From positions 120,645 through 184,644 of the forward strand of contig NZ_FOFJ01000004.1 of assembly GCF_900110885.1 (NCBI RefSeq): a DNA stretch of 64,000 nucleotides. Reading direction: 5' to 3'. Of the stretch, positions 31,101-40,682 are shown in pieces. This stretch comes from Azotobacter beijerinckii. GTDB lineage: Bacteria > Pseudomonadota > Gammaproteobacteria > Pseudomonadales > Pseudomonadaceae. Position numbers and translations under genes: made by a program. Under the pieces are notes generated by a model. The model saw nothing but the letters and a program-made list of their open reading frames with translations. It did no database searches and was not told where the DNA came from. Positions within the stretch are counted from its first letter, which is position 1. Every line of letters starts with the position of its first letter.

Positions 31101-31242
31101 CGCCGGCGCCGACCAGCACCAGGAACCCGAACAACAGACCCCAGCGCAGCCGGCGTGGCGGCGGCGACGGCGGCGCGCAGACCGGCAGATCGTGTTCGGG
31201 GAGTTCGGGGCGTTGTTCATCTGTCTGCCAAAGTGCACCCAT
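28144..31242 (-). CDS. Large class A-type penicillin-binding protein (GT51 transglycosylase + transpeptidase)
   Basis: This 1032-residue membrane-anchored protein has a short Pro-rich cytosolic tail, one transmembrane helix (about residues 34-54), a glycosyltransferase-51 domain with the Glu of LLFIENRYLL near residue 182 and GGSTLATQ in place of the usual GASTITQQ, then RQNIVRDYLNSVPL. The transpeptidase part shows STAK (near residue 512) and KTGTGD (near residue 937). It should polymerise and crosslink peptidoglycan in the periplasm. It is longer than PBP1a/1b and diverged in motif 2, so it is probably a specialised paralogue. The gene is monocistronic and convergent with putA. Confidence 0.88.
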   Translation of the reverse strand: MGALWQTDEQRPELPEHDLPVCAPPSPPPRRLRWGLLFGFLVLVGAGVLGVLLRSELQTSRLQSRELSRYAATLGYSVGDGPSPAIHFPARGPYDRRLGYTALPEWLPRLEQRGFQITRQARFSQPLLDYSRHNLFPPYAEKAQAGLTISDCRGVPLYSYRLPKEFYPDYGGIPPLVVNSLLFIENRYLLDPAQPLANPAVDWPRFAKAALSQVRELFGLSGQAAGGSTLATQIEKYRHSPDGLTDSAMEKLRQMFSASVRAYQGGPQTMEARQNIVRDYLNSVPLSAAPGYGEVHGLADGLRVWYGADFARVNQLLAAPDAPPAERGLALRQVLSLLIAQRRPSHYLILGRDELAALTDSHIRLLRSGGLLDAGLAEAALAQHAVFRDWLQEPAVQPIETTKGISVARSRLATLLQRSLYDLDRFDLSASTPLQGELQDAVTRYLGQLTDPAFAERVGLFGEHLLSPEKTHEVRYSFTLFERSGDSFLVRVQTDSTTQPFDINEGSKLELGSTAKLRVLTTYLEIVAELHARFAGQDRTALRAAEAELEPLDLLTRWALGWLMENPSASLPAMLDAALDRKYSASPGESFFTGGGLHTFANFRKEDNGRLPTLREALRESINLPFVRLLRDIVRYTTYHSPNNSVALLKDDQDPRRLEYLTRFADREGTVYLKRFWNKYRGKNTDVRLATFLEGLRVTPVRLAAVHRYLLPQSDRATFDTFLRAQLPNDPTLTEKRLDSLYRTYGPGAFSLPDQGYIARVHPLDLWLLGYLIQHPAASYEEVVEASRDERQEVYSWLFKSRHRSARDSRIRTMVEVEAFLDIHQRWQRLGYPFSHLVPSLATALGSSGDRPAALAELIGIILNDGVRLPVVRIDNLEFAVDTPYETRLGLAPDRARRVLAPEIAAALRDAVAQVVEKGTARRLLGSFRQADGSPLKVGGKTGTGDNRIQRVARGGYVVSSQALNRTATFVFYLGPNHFGTLTAYVPGRAAEKFQFTSALPVQVLKGMAPILQPYLQGPNSLCQAPTATAQN

Positions 31243-31377
31243 GTCGACCTGTACCCGGCGGTTCCCGCCTATCTGCCTGTCCTGTCAGCTCATTAGCTTA
31301 GCCGTTGCCTGAATGGCCTGGGGGGCCTCTTTTGCCACTTGGTCGTGCTTTGTCTCGCCTGACCGGGGGCTTTCCGT

Positions 31378-32304
31378 TCAGCGGCTTTTCTGCGCCGCAC
31401 TGACGCCCTCCAGGGTGGCGAAGGAGGTGTCCTTGGCGGTCAGCAGGAAGTCGCGCATGAAGGGCGCATCCAGCATGTCGGCGCGGATCGCCGCTTGCAG
31501 CGTGGCGTACAGGCCCTTCTCGCCGAGCCGCCGGGCGGTGACGTAGCCGCGCGAGCTGTACTCGTGCAGCGCCCAGTTCGGCAGGCAGCAGACCCCGCGT
31601 CCGGAGGCCACCAACTGCAGCATCATCACCGTCAGCTCGGCGGTGCGCACGCCAGCCGGTTCGATGTCGGCCGGATCGAGAAAGCGGGTGAAAATGTCCA
31701 GGCGGTCGCGCTCCACCGGGTAGTGGATCAGCACTTCCCCGGCTAGGTCGGCGGGCTGGATGTACGGCCTGCCGGCCAGCGGGTGCTGGTTGGCCACGGC
31801 GAGCAGCGCCTCGTAGGTGAACAGCGGCACGTAGGCGATGCCGGGCATCTCCAGCGGGTCGGAGGTCACCACCAGGTCGAGATCGCCGCGGGCCAGCGCC
31901 GGCAGCGGGGCGAAGGGGAAGCCGGAGGCGAGATCCAGCTCGACCTCCGGCCAGGCGTCGCGGAACTGGTCGATGGTCGGCATCAGCCACTGGAAGCAGC
32001 TGTGGCACTCGATGGCCATGTGCAGGCGGCCGGCGGTGCCGCCGGCGAGGCGCGCCAGGTCGCGCTCGGCGCTGCGCAGCTGGGGCAGCAGGGCGTCGGC
32101 CAGTTGCAGCAGGCGCAACCCGGCGCTGGTGAAGCGCAGCGGCTTGGTCTTGCGCACGAAGAGTTGCAGGCCGAGCCGATCCTCCAGCTCCTTGAACTGG
32201 TGGGAGAGTGCCGACTGGGTCAGGTGCAGGCGCTCGGCGGCCTCCACCAGGCTGTCGGCCTCGCGCAGGGCGTGCAGGGTGCGCAGGTGGCGCAGTTCGA
32301 GCAT
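31378..32304 (-). CDS. metR: LysR-type regulator MetR
   Basis: MetR, 308 residues, activates metE and related methionine genes with homocysteine as co-inducer. The N-terminal winged helix (LRTLHALREADSLVEAAERL, then TQSALSHQFKELE) and the effector domain (HLAIECHSCFQW-like CHSCFQWLMP near residue 98) are typical. It is divergent from metE, the classic metR-metE arrangement, and the 106-base spacer carries MetR-like boxes. The ATG at 32304 is the expected start. Confidence 0.95.
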   Translation of the reverse strand: MLELRHLRTLHALREADSLVEAAERLHLTQSALSHQFKELEDRLGLQLFVRKTKPLRFTSAGLRLLQLADALLPQLRSAERDLARLAGGTAGRLHMAIECHSCFQWLMPTIDQFRDAWPEVELDLASGFPFAPLPALARGDLDLVVTSDPLEMPGIAYVPLFTYEALLAVANQHPLAGRPYIQPADLAGEVLIHYPVERDRLDIFTRFLDPADIEPAGVRTAELTVMMLQLVASGRGVCCLPNWALHEYSSRGYVTARRLGEKGLYATLQAAIRADMLDAPFMRDFLLTAKDTSFATLEGVSAAQKSR

Positions 32305-32316
32305 GACGGCCTCTCA

Positions 32317-32329
32317 TGAAAATTTCTAA
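32317..32329. promoter_or_regulatory. Weak MetR-box candidate
   Basis: TGAA-N5-CTAA differs from the MetR consensus TGAA-N5-TTCA in the second half. It lies 13 bases before the metR start and could take part in autoregulation. Confidence 0.35.
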
Positions 32330-32347
32330 AGATAATCAGGAATTAGT

Positions 32348-32360
32348 TGAGTTTGTCTCA
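32348..32360. promoter_or_regulatory. MetR-box-like inverted repeat in metR-metE spacer
   Basis: TGAGTTTGTCTCA is a perfect 4-5-4 inverted repeat with the spacing of the MetR consensus TGAA-N5-TTCA and one symmetrical change. It lies 51 bases before the metE ATG, between the divergent genes. Confidence 0.55.
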
Positions 32361-32410
32361 TGCCTTGCGCCTTGTCGACAATGCGTCCCTCACTGACATG
32401 GAGAAAGCGC

Positions 32411-34717
32411 ATGGCCCTGGCCCATACCCTCGGATTCCCCCGCATCGGTCGCGACCGCGAATTGAAGCAGGCCCTCGAAGCCTACTGGCAGGGGCAGCTG
32501 GACGAAACCGGCCTGCGCGCGGTTGGCTGCTCGCTGCGCACCGCCCACTGGCAGATGCAGAAGGACGCCGGCATCGAGCTGCTACCGGTCGGCGACTTCG
32601 CCTGGTACGACCAGGTGCTCGCCCATTCGCTGCTGGTCGGCGCGGTTCCCCGGCGCTTCCGCCCGGCCGACGGGCGAGTCGGCCTGGACACCCTGTTCGC
32701 CATGGCGCGTGGCGCCGGGCAGGGCTGCGCCGGCGCCCAGGCCCTGGAGATGACCAAGTGGTTCGATACCAACTACCACTATCTGGTCCCCGAGTTCGCC
32801 GCCGACCAGCGCTTCCGGCTGAGCTGGGAGCAGCTCTTCGAGGAGGTGGCCGAGGCCCGCGAGCTGGGCTATCGGGTCAAGCCGGTGCTGATCGGCCCGT
32901 TGACCTATCTCTGGCTGGGCAAGGCCCGGGACGGTGCATTCGACCGCCTGGAACTGCTCGAACGGCTGCTGCCGATCTACGGCGAAATCCTCGGCCGGCT
33001 CGCCGCGCTCGGCGTGGAGTGGGTGCAGATCGACGAGCCGATCCTGGTGCTGGATCTGCCGCAGGCTTGGAGGAGCGCCTTCGAGCGCGCCTATCACCTG
33101 CTCCAGCAGGCGCCGCTGAAGAAACTGCTGGCGACCTACTTCGGGGCGCTGGACGACAACCTCGGCCTGGCGGCGAACCTGCCGGTCGACGGCCTGCACA
33201 TCGATCTGGTCCGCGCCCCGCAGCAGTTGGCCGGGGTACTCGACCGCCTGCCGCCGTACAAGGTGCTGTCCCTCGGCGTGGTGAACGGCCGCAACGTCTG
33301 GCGCTGCGACCTGGAGCAGGCGCTGCAGCCGCTGCGGCTGGCCGCCGAGCGCTTCGGCGAACGGCTGTGGGTGGCGCCGTCCTGCTCGCTGCTGCACAGC
33401 CCGATGGAGCTGGCGCGGGAGGACCGGCTCGACGAGGAGCTGAAGGGCTGGCTGGCCTTCGCCGTGGAGAAGTGCCGGGAGGTCGCGCTGCTGGCCAAGG
33501 CCGTCGAGGCGCCGGAATCGGCCGAGGTACACGCCGCCCTGGCGGATAGCCGGACCGCGCAGGACGCGCGCCGGCATTCCCCGCGCATCCACAATCCGGC
33601 CGTGCAGGCCCGTCTGCGGGGTATCGGCGAGAACGACTGGCGGCGCCCGACGGCCTTCGTCGAGCGCATCGGCAGGCAGCGCGCGCAGCTCGAGCTGCCG
33701 CCGTTCCCCACCACCACCATCGGTTCCTTCCCGCAGACCGCACAAATCCGCCAGGCGCGCCAGGCCTACCGGCGCGGGACGCTGGACGAGGCCGGCTATC
33801 GCGCGGCGATGCAGGCCCAGATCCGTCGGGCGATCGAAGTGCAGGAGCGGCTCGGGCTGGATGTGCTGGTGCACGGCGAGGCCGAACGCAACGACATGGT
33901 CGAGTACTTCGCCGAGCAGCTGGAGGGCTATGCCTTCACCCGCTTCGGCTGGGTGCAGAGCTACGGCTCGCGCTGCGTCAAGCCGGCGCTGGTGGTCGGC
34001 GACATCCAGCGGCCGCGCCCGATGACGGTGGAGTGGATCCGCTATGCCCAGAGCCTCACCGCGCGGCCGATGAAGGGCATGCTCACCGGGCCGGTGACCA
34101 TGCTGATGTGGTCCTTCCCTCGCGAGGACCTGCCGCGCGAGGAGCAGGCGCTGCAGCTGGCCCTGGCGATCCGCGACGAGGTGCAGGACCTGGAGGCGGC
34201 CGGCATCCGCATCGTGCAGATCGACGAGGCGGCCTTCCGCGAGGGCCTGCCGCTGCGCCAGGCCGAACGCGGGCATTACCTGGACTGGGCGGTGCAGGCC
34301 TTCCGCCTGTGCAGCGCGGGAGTGCGCGACGAAACCCAGATCCATACCCACATGTGCTACAGCGAGTTCAACGACCTGCTCGAGGCCATCGCGGCGCTGG
34401 ATGCCGACGTCATCTCCATCGAGGCCTCGCGGTCGCAGATGGACCTGCTCGAGGCCTTCGAGGACTTCGCCTACCCCGGCGAGATCGGCCCGGGGGTCTA
34501 CGACATCCATTCGCCGCGGGTGCCGGGCCGGGAGGAAATGCTCGCGCTGCTGCGCCAAGCCGCCGAACGCATCCCGCCGGAGCGCTTGTGGGTGAACCCG
34601 GACTGCGGCCTGAAGACCCGCGGCTGGAGGGAGGCCGAGGCGGCACTGGCCAACATGGTGGCGGCGGCGCGGGCGATGCGCGCCTCCCGGGCGCCGGTGA
34701 GCGAAGGCGACGCCTGA
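32411..34717 (+). CDS. metE: Cobalamin-independent methionine synthase MetE
   Basis: This 768-residue protein makes methionine from homocysteine and 5-methyltetrahydrofolate polyglutamate using a catalytic zinc. The N-terminal half begins [13 protein letters not shown], and the C-terminal half carries the zinc ligands in THMCYSEF (His and Cys near residue 646) and NPDCGLKTR (Cys near residue 730). I start at ATG 32411 with GGAGAAAGCGC before it; 17 further upstream codons are not homologous. Divergent metR is its expected activator. No cobalamin riboswitch is visible in the leader. Confidence 0.97.
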   Translation: MALAHTLGFPRIGRDRELKQALEAYWQGQLDETGLRAVGCSLRTAHWQMQKDAGIELLPVGDFAWYDQVLAHSLLVGAVPRRFRPADGRVGLDTLFAMARGAGQGCAGAQALEMTKWFDTNYHYLVPEFAADQRFRLSWEQLFEEVAEARELGYRVKPVLIGPLTYLWLGKARDGAFDRLELLERLLPIYGEILGRLAALGVEWVQIDEPILVLDLPQAWRSAFERAYHLLQQAPLKKLLATYFGALDDNLGLAANLPVDGLHIDLVRAPQQLAGVLDRLPPYKVLSLGVVNGRNVWRCDLEQALQPLRLAAERFGERLWVAPSCSLLHSPMELAREDRLDEELKGWLAFAVEKCREVALLAKAVEAPESAEVHAALADSRTAQDARRHSPRIHNPAVQARLRGIGENDWRRPTAFVERIGRQRAQLELPPFPTTTIGSFPQTAQIRQARQAYRRGTLDEAGYRAAMQAQIRRAIEVQERLGLDVLVHGEAERNDMVEYFAEQLEGYAFTRFGWVQSYGSRCVKPALVVGDIQRPRPMTVEWIRYAQSLTARPMKGMLTGPVTMLMWSFPREDLPREEQALQLALAIRDEVQDLEAAGIRIVQIDEAAFREGLPLRQAERGHYLDWAVQAFRLCSAGVRDETQIHTHMCYSEFNDLLEAIAALDADVISIEASRSQMDLLEAFEDFAYPGEIGPGVYDIHSPRVPGREEMLALLRQAAERIPPERLWVNPDCGLKTRGWREAEAALANMVAAARAMRASRAPVSEGDA

Positions 34718-34860
34718 GCGGCCGGTCGCGGCGGGAGGGACGGGGCGGCGTTCGACCGTCCGGCAGGCTTCATCAAATTGTCACGGTTCTGTGGTAACGC
34801 GCTCGAACGAACATCCGCACAATCCTGCTCCAATGGGGTTCTGTTTTCCGGGTGTTGGCG

Positions 34861-35850
34861 ATGCGCGCATTGTTCCTTCTGGCTCTCCTGCTGTGCGGCC
34901 TGCCAGGCCTGGCGGCTTCCCGCTGCGATCTCCAGACGCCGACCGCATTGGCCGATACGGGCGCGGTGCGGCTGGCCTACCAGAGCATCGGGCGGGATTC
35001 CGACCCGGCGCTGCTGCTGGTCATGGGGCTCGGCGGTCAGCTGATCGACTGGCCCGACGAGGTGCTGCTCGGCCTGTGCCGGCAGGGCTTCCGGGTGATC
35101 CGCTTCGACAACCGCGACGCCGGCCTGTCCGTCTGGGCGGGGGAGGCACCGCAGGCCAGCCTGACCTACGGGCTGCTGCGCCACCGGCTCGGGTTGTCGG
35201 TGCCTGCGCCCTATGCGCTGCGCGACATGGCCCGGGATGCGCTGGCGCTGATGGCGCGGCTGCAGGTGCCGCGCTTCCATGTGCTCGGCGTCAGCATGGG
35301 CGGGATGATCGCCCAGCACATGGCCGATCTGGCGCCCGAACGGGTGCAGAGCCTGACCCTGATGATGACCAGTTCCGGGGCGACGGGGTTGCCGGCGCCC
35401 AGCGAGACGCTGCTGAAACTGCTGGCGCGGCGCGAGGCGGAGAGTCGTGAGGTGGCGATCGAGCGGCAGGTCGAGCTGCTCGCCGCACTCGGCAGCCCGC
35501 GGGTCGAGGTCGACCGCGAGCAGCTCCGGCGGCAGGCGGCGACGGCCTACGACCGCGCCTTCAATCCGCAGGGCGTCCAGCGGCAGATCCTCGCCCTGCT
35601 CGCCGAGCCCAGTCGCGTCGAGCTGCTCGAGCGCCTCCGCCTGCCGACCCTGGTGGTGCACGGGACCGCCGATCCCCTGCTGCCGGCGATGCATGGCGTG
35701 CATGTCGCCGCCCATGTGCGGGGCAGCGAACTGCGGCTGATTCCCGGTCTGGCCCACCGCTTCCAGGAGGCTTTCAAGGAGCCGCTGCTGGCGGCGGTGC
35801 TGCCGTATCTGCGCAGCCAGCGCAAGGCGGCTGCGCTGGCTCGGCTGTAG
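34861..35850 (+). CDS. Exported alpha/beta hydrolase
   Basis: This 329-residue protein has an N-terminal signal peptide (MRALFLLALLLCGLPGLAAS) and an alpha/beta-hydrolase fold: VMGLGGQLIDWP oxyanion region, nucleophile elbow GVSMGG near residue 144, acid in GTADPLLP and histidine in AHRFQE. It is similar to aclacinomycin methylesterase-like hydrolases of unknown substrate. A GTG 9 bases upstream could be used, but the ATG fits the signal peptide better. Its last 77 bases overlap the convergent glpD coding sequence. Confidence 0.85.
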   Translation: MRALFLLALLLCGLPGLAASRCDLQTPTALADTGAVRLAYQSIGRDSDPALLLVMGLGGQLIDWPDEVLLGLCRQGFRVIRFDNRDAGLSVWAGEAPQASLTYGLLRHRLGLSVPAPYALRDMARDALALMARLQVPRFHVLGVSMGGMIAQHMADLAPERVQSLTLMMTSSGATGLPAPSETLLKLLARREAESREVAIERQVELLAALGSPRVEVDREQLRRQAATAYDRAFNPQGVQRQILALLAEPSRVELLERLRLPTLVVHGTADPLLPAMHGVHVAAHVRGSELRLIPGLAHRFQEAFKEPLLAAVLPYLRSQRKAAALARL

Positions 35851-37375
35851 CCGGGGCGCGTGGGACGGCCGGCCGTTCGCGCAGATACTCGGCGAGCCGC
35901 CGCTGGGCGGCCGGCGGCAGCTGCAGGCCGAGCTTGGTGCGCCGCCAGAGGATGTCCTCGGCCTGCTCGGCCCATTCCTCGCGGCACAGGTAATCCACTT
36001 CCCGGCCGTACAGTCCGCCGCCCAGGTGCTCGCCGAGATGGGCGGGCTGGCTGGCGCCCTCGAGCAGCCGATAGGCGCGGCTGCCGTAGGTATGGGCCCA
36101 GCGCTGGGTGAGTCCGTCCGGCAGCCAGGTGAACTCCTGCAGCAGGGTGCCGGCCAGCACGTCCGGATCGTCCAGTTCTTCGCCGCCGGGCAGCGCCGTG
36201 CCGGCGGTCCAGCTCGGTCCCATCGGTGGCAGGAAGGGCGCCAGCCGCTCCAGCGCCGCCTCGGCGAGCCGGCGGTAGGTGGTCAGCTTGCCGCCGAACA
36301 CCGACAGCAGCGCCGCCTGGCCCGGCCCGGCGGAGAGGCTGAGGCAGTAGTCGCGGGTGAGGGCGGCGGGATCGCGGGATTCGTCGTCGAGCAGCGGGCG
36401 TACGCCGGAAAAGCTGTGGCGGATGTCGCTGCGCTGCAGCGGCCGCTTGAAGTGGGCGTTGACCACCCGCAGCAGGTAGTCGATTTCCGTTTCGCTGATG
36501 GCGACCTGGGCCGGATCGCCGGCGAACTCCCGGTCGGTGGTGCCGATCAGGCTGTAGCGCTGCAGGTAGGGGATGACGAAGACGACGCGCCGGTCCTCGT
36601 TCTGCAGGATGTAGGCCTCGTCGCCTTCGTAGAGGCGCGGCGCGATCAGGTGGCTGCCCTGGACCAGGCGGATGCGATGGGGCGGGCGCTGGTGCAGGGC
36701 GTCTTCGATGAAGCGGGTCACCCAGGGGCCGGTGGCATTCACCAGCGCCCGGGCGCGAACGCTCTGGCGACGGCCATCGGCCTGCTGCAGCTCGATCTGC
36801 CACAGGCCCTGCTGGCGCTGCGCGGACAGGCAGCGGGTGCGCGGGCAGATGGTCGCGCCTCTTTCCCGCGCGGCGATGGCGTTGAGCAGCACCAGGCGGG
36901 CATCGTCCACCCGGCAGTCGGCGTATTCGAAGCCGCGGCGGATTTCCGGCTTGAGCGGGCTGTCCGCCGTGAAGCGCACGGCATGCGAGGCGGACAGCTG
37001 CCCGCGGGCACTCAGGCGGTCGTAGAGGAACAGGCCGGCACGGATCAGCCAGGCCGGACGCAGCTGGGGGCGATGGGGGAGGATGAAGCGCAGCGGTCTG
37101 ACGATGTGCGGCGCCTTGGCGAGCAGCACCTCGCGCTCGGCCAGTGCCTCGCGCACCAGGCGGAATTCGCCGTGTTCGAGGTAGCGCAGGCCGCCGTGGA
37201 TCAGCTTGCTGCTGGCCGAGGAGGTGTGGGCGGCCAGGTCGTGCTGTTCGCACAGCAAGACGCGCAGGCCGCGTCCGGCGGCATCGGCGGCGATGCCGAC
37301 GCCGTTGATGCCGCCGCCGACCACGACCAGGTCGTAGAGTGGGGTGTCGAGCGAAAGGGGGGAATTGGTGTCCAT
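35774..37375 (-). CDS. glpD: Aerobic glycerol-3-phosphate dehydrogenase GlpD
   Basis: This 533-residue FAD enzyme oxidises glycerol 3-phosphate to dihydroxyacetone phosphate and passes electrons to quinone at the inner membrane. The dinucleotide motif VVGGGINGVGIAADAAGRG and the GLRYLEHGEFRLVREAL and SVFGGKLTTYRRLAE blocks are diagnostic. The last 25 or so residues form an Ala/Pro-rich tail antisense to the end of the neighbouring hydrolase gene, an unusual extension. No glpF, glpK or glpR is adjacent. It is divergent from ybaK with 54 bases between. Confidence 0.96.
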   Translation of the reverse strand: MDTNSPLSLDTPLYDLVVVGGGINGVGIAADAAGRGLRVLLCEQHDLAAHTSSASSKLIHGGLRYLEHGEFRLVREALAEREVLLAKAPHIVRPLRFILPHRPQLRPAWLIRAGLFLYDRLSARGQLSASHAVRFTADSPLKPEIRRGFEYADCRVDDARLVLLNAIAARERGATICPRTRCLSAQRQQGLWQIELQQADGRRQSVRARALVNATGPWVTRFIEDALHQRPPHRIRLVQGSHLIAPRLYEGDEAYILQNEDRRVVFVIPYLQRYSLIGTTDREFAGDPAQVAISETEIDYLLRVVNAHFKRPLQRSDIRHSFSGVRPLLDDESRDPAALTRDYCLSLSAGPGQAALLSVFGGKLTTYRRLAEAALERLAPFLPPMGPSWTAGTALPGGEELDDPDVLAGTLLQEFTWLPDGLTQRWAHTYGSRAYRLLEGASQPAHLGEHLGGGLYGREVDYLCREEWAEQAEDILWRRTKLGLQLPPAAQRRLAEYLRERPAVPRAPATAEPAQPPCAGCADTAAPPPAAAP

Positions 37376-37429
37376 ATTCGGCTAAGGTAGCGGTTCAATG
37401 CGCAATGCGTCCATTTTCCACTGTCGAAC

Positions 37430-37897
37430 ATGACTCCCGCCATCGATCTGCTGAAAAAAGCTCGCGCCGAGTTCCGGGTGCACAGTTACGCCCACGATCC
37501 GAAGTCCGCTTCCTATGGCCTGGAGGCGGCCGAGAAGCTGGGCTTGCCGCCGGAGCAGGTCTACAAGACGCTGCTGGCCGCGACCGAGAGGGGCGAGCTG
37601 CTGGTGGCGGTGGTGCCGGTCGCCGGCAGTCTGGACCTGAAGGCCTTGGCCACTGCCGCCGGGGTCAAGAAGGTCGACATGGCCGACCCGAGCGTCGCCC
37701 AGCGCAGCACCGGCTACCTGGTCGGCGGTATCAGTCCGCTGGGACAGAAGAAGCGCCTGCGCACCTTCGTCGACGAGTCGGCCCGGCGCTTCCCGAGCAT
37801 CTTCGTCAGTGCCGGCCGTCGCGGGCTGGAGGTGGAACTGGCGGCACAGGTGCTGGCCGATCACACCGGGGCGAGTTTCGCGGCCATCGGGCGCTGA
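37430..37897 (+). CDS. ybaK: Cys-tRNA(Pro)/Cys-tRNA(Cys) deacylase YbaK
   Basis: This 155-residue YbaK/EbsC protein hydrolyses Cys mischarged on tRNA(Pro). Conserved features are the early YAHDP, the catalytic-lysine region [21 protein letters not shown], the [14 protein letters not shown] block and the C-terminal [15 protein letters not shown]. Length and domain coverage are full. The ribosome binding site is weak. It converges on the ABC ATPase gene with 5 bases between the stops. Confidence 0.95.
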   Translation: MTPAIDLLKKARAEFRVHSYAHDPKSASYGLEAAEKLGLPPEQVYKTLLAATERGELLVAVVPVAGSLDLKALATAAGVKKVDMADPSVAQRSTGYLVGGISPLGQKKRLRTFVDESARRFPSIFVSAGRRGLEVELAAQVLADHTGASFAAIGR

Positions 37898-37902
37898 AGG
37901 GA

Positions 37903-39008
37903 TCAGCCGTCCTCGCTGTAGCGGCGCACGCCCGAGCAGGCCGGGTCGGGCTGGAGGGTGCCCTCGCCCTGGGCGGGGAAGACCACCAGATGTTCGGCCG
38001 CTACGCCGATGCCGACCTGCTCTCCGGGCAGATGGTCGATGTGGCTGGGGAAGATGGCTTCCAGCGGGCTGCCGGTAGGCAGCTGCAGGCGGTAGAGGGT
38101 GGAGGCGCCGAGGAAGGTCTTGCCGGTGATGGTCGCCTTGAGAGCGCTGTGGGGCATGTAGACGATATCGTCCGGACGCAGCAGGACCTCCACGGTACTG
38201 CCGGTGGGGCAGGAATAGGCGCGGTTGCCCTGGATCGCGCCGAGTTCGGTCTGCACCGTCTCCGGGCTCAGTAGCTGGCCGCGGATGAAGTAGCCCTGGC
38301 CGACGAAGCTGGCCACGAAGGGGGTGAGCGGTTCGTGGTAGAGGTTGTAGGGGGTGTCCCACTGCTCCAGGCGGCCATTGCGGAAGACCCCGACGTGATC
38401 GCTGACGGCGAAGGCCTCTTCCTGGTCGTGGGTCACCAGTACCGCGCTGGTGCCGCGCGCCTTGAGGATCTCGCGCACCTCGTGGCTGAGCTTGCGGCGC
38501 AGTTCCACATCCAGGTTGGAGAAGGGCTCGTCGAGCAGCAGCAGTTGCGGCTCAGGCGCCAGGGCTCGAGCGAGGGCGACGCGCTGCTGCTGGCCGCCGG
38601 AAAGCTCGTGGGGGTAGCGCTGGGCCAGCGGGGCGAGTTTGACCAGCTCCAGTAGTTCGGCGGTGATGCGTTCGCGCCGGGGATGCTGGCGGATGCCGAA
38701 AGCGATGTTCTCCGCCACCGTGAGGTGCGGGAACAGCGCGTAGTCCTGGAACACCATGCCGATGTGGCGCTTCTCCGGCGCCAGGGTGAATCCGGCGCGG
38801 GAGATCACCTCGCCGGCGAGCTGGATCTCGCCGTCCTGCACCGGCTCGAAGCCGGCGATGGCGCGCAGGGTGGTGGTCTTGCCGCAGCCGGAGGGGCCGA
38901 GCAGGCAACCGATATCCCCCGCGTTCAGGTGCAGGTTGATCTGCTGGACGACCTTGTGACCCTGGTAGCCGCAGACCAGGTCGCGCAGGTTGAGCAGCAG
39001 CGGATGGG

Positions 39009-39012
<4 letters not shown>
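37903..39012 (-). CDS. Orphan ABC transporter ATP-binding protein (FbpC/PotA-like)
   Basis: This 369-residue ATPase has Walker A GPSGCGKT near residue 39, signature LSGGQQQR, Walker [13 protein letters not shown] and the H-loop [11 protein letters not shown], then a C-terminal TOBE-like regulatory domain (about residues 240-369). The type serves importers of ferric iron, sulfate, spermidine or related small molecules. No permease or binding-protein gene is nearby. Its ATG overlaps the argF stop as ATGA, so the two are translationally coupled. The same argF-ABC pairing occurs in P. aeruginosa as I recall. Confidence 0.9.
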
Positions 39013-39929
<917 letters not shown>

Positions 39930-39942
39930 CATCGGTTCCTTT

Positions 39943-39958
39943 CTTGTATCGGTACAAG
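39943..39958. promoter_or_regulatory. Inverted repeat in the argF leader
   Basis: CTTGTATCGGTACAAG is a perfect 6-4-6 inverted repeat that sits just upstream of the argF ribosome binding site. It may be an operator or an RNA hairpin that affects translation. It does not match the Pseudomonas ArgR consensus I remember. Confidence 0.4.
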
Positions 39959-40043
39959 CCGCAGGTTGAGAGCGGATCTCCGCCGGAAATGACTGTGCCT
40001 GCAGCGGCCACTCAAGGGGTGGCGAAAATGGGAAAACGGCGAT

Positions 40044-40071
40044 CTTATAGGGAAAAGGCAAAACCGCGCAA
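40044..40071 (-). promoter_or_regulatory. Sigma-70-type promoter for argF
   Basis: Read on the minus strand, TTGCGC and TATAAG are separated by 16 bases, within an A/T-rich patch about 120 bases before the argF start. The spacing and -10 match are good, the -35 moderate. Confidence 0.5.
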
Positions 40072-40233
40072 ACCGCCCCTTAGAACGAAGAAAGCAAAGT
40101 CCATGCCTGTATTGGATCGTGGAGGTGTGCCGTCCGGCGGGCGGTTTTCGTGAAGTCTGAGCGCTGAGCTTGGTTTTACGTTACACTGCCGCCATCGCTC
40201 GACTTCGTCGGAAATCCCAGCCGAGGTGACTTA

Positions 40234-40560
40234 ATGGATATCATCGAAACCATCAAAGAACAGATCGCCAGCAACAGCGTGCTGCTGTACATGAAGGGCT
40301 CGCCGAATGCGCCGCAGTGCGGCTTCTCGGCCCGCGCCTCGCAAGCCCTGATGGCCTGCGGCGAGCGGTTCGCCTATGTCGACATCCTGCAGAATCCGGA
40401 AATCCGCGCGACGCTTCCGAAGTACGCCAACTGGCCGACCTTCCCGCAACTCTGGGTCAAGGGCGAGCTGATCGGCGGCAGCGATATCATCCTCGAGCTG
40501 TTCGAGAAGGGCGAGCTGCAGCAGATCGTCAAGGGAGCGGCCGATCAGGCCGATGCCTGA
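40234..40560 (+). CDS. grxD: Monothiol glutaredoxin GrxD (Grx4 family)
   Basis: This 108-residue single-domain monothiol glutaredoxin coordinates a [2Fe-2S] cluster with glutathione and takes part in iron-sulfur cluster trafficking. The active site CGFS lies near residue 30, preceded by MKGSPNAPQ, and the family WPTFPQLWVKGELIGGSDI follows. Length matches E. coli Grx4 (115 residues). It is followed by a strong terminator and faces the argF promoter region. Confidence 0.97.
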   Translation: MDIIETIKEQIASNSVLLYMKGSPNAPQCGFSARASQALMACGERFAYVDILQNPEIRATLPKYANWPTFPQLWVKGELIGGSDIILELFEKGELQQIVKGAADQADA

Positions 40561-40616
40561 GGCGCGGTAAAACCGCACCATCGCCGCGCCCGGCCCCTCG
40601 GACGCGGCGATCCGGG

Positions 40617-40648
40617 AAATGCCCGCATCGAGAGATGCGGGCATTTTC
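40617..40648 (+). terminator. Rho-independent terminator after grxD
   Basis: Stem AAATGCCCGCATC / GATGCGGGCATTT with loop GAGA, followed by TCG. The A-run upstream also lets it terminate transcripts arriving from the right-hand convergent operon. Confidence 0.85.
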
Positions 40649-40682
40649 GTTTCCATGCCCTGCGTATCTCCTGCCCCGGCGT

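Noticed and set aside
24914..31296. Very long open frames antisense or out of frame to putA and the penicillin-binding protein (over 1000 and over 2000 codons)
   Set aside because: They arise from the high GC of the third codon positions of the real genes. Their translations are low complexity and Arg/Gly/Gln/Ala-rich with no known motifs.
32305..32411. Cobalamin or SAM riboswitch before metE
   Set aside because: The leader is only about 50 bases past the inverted repeat and lacks the conserved elements of both riboswitch classes.
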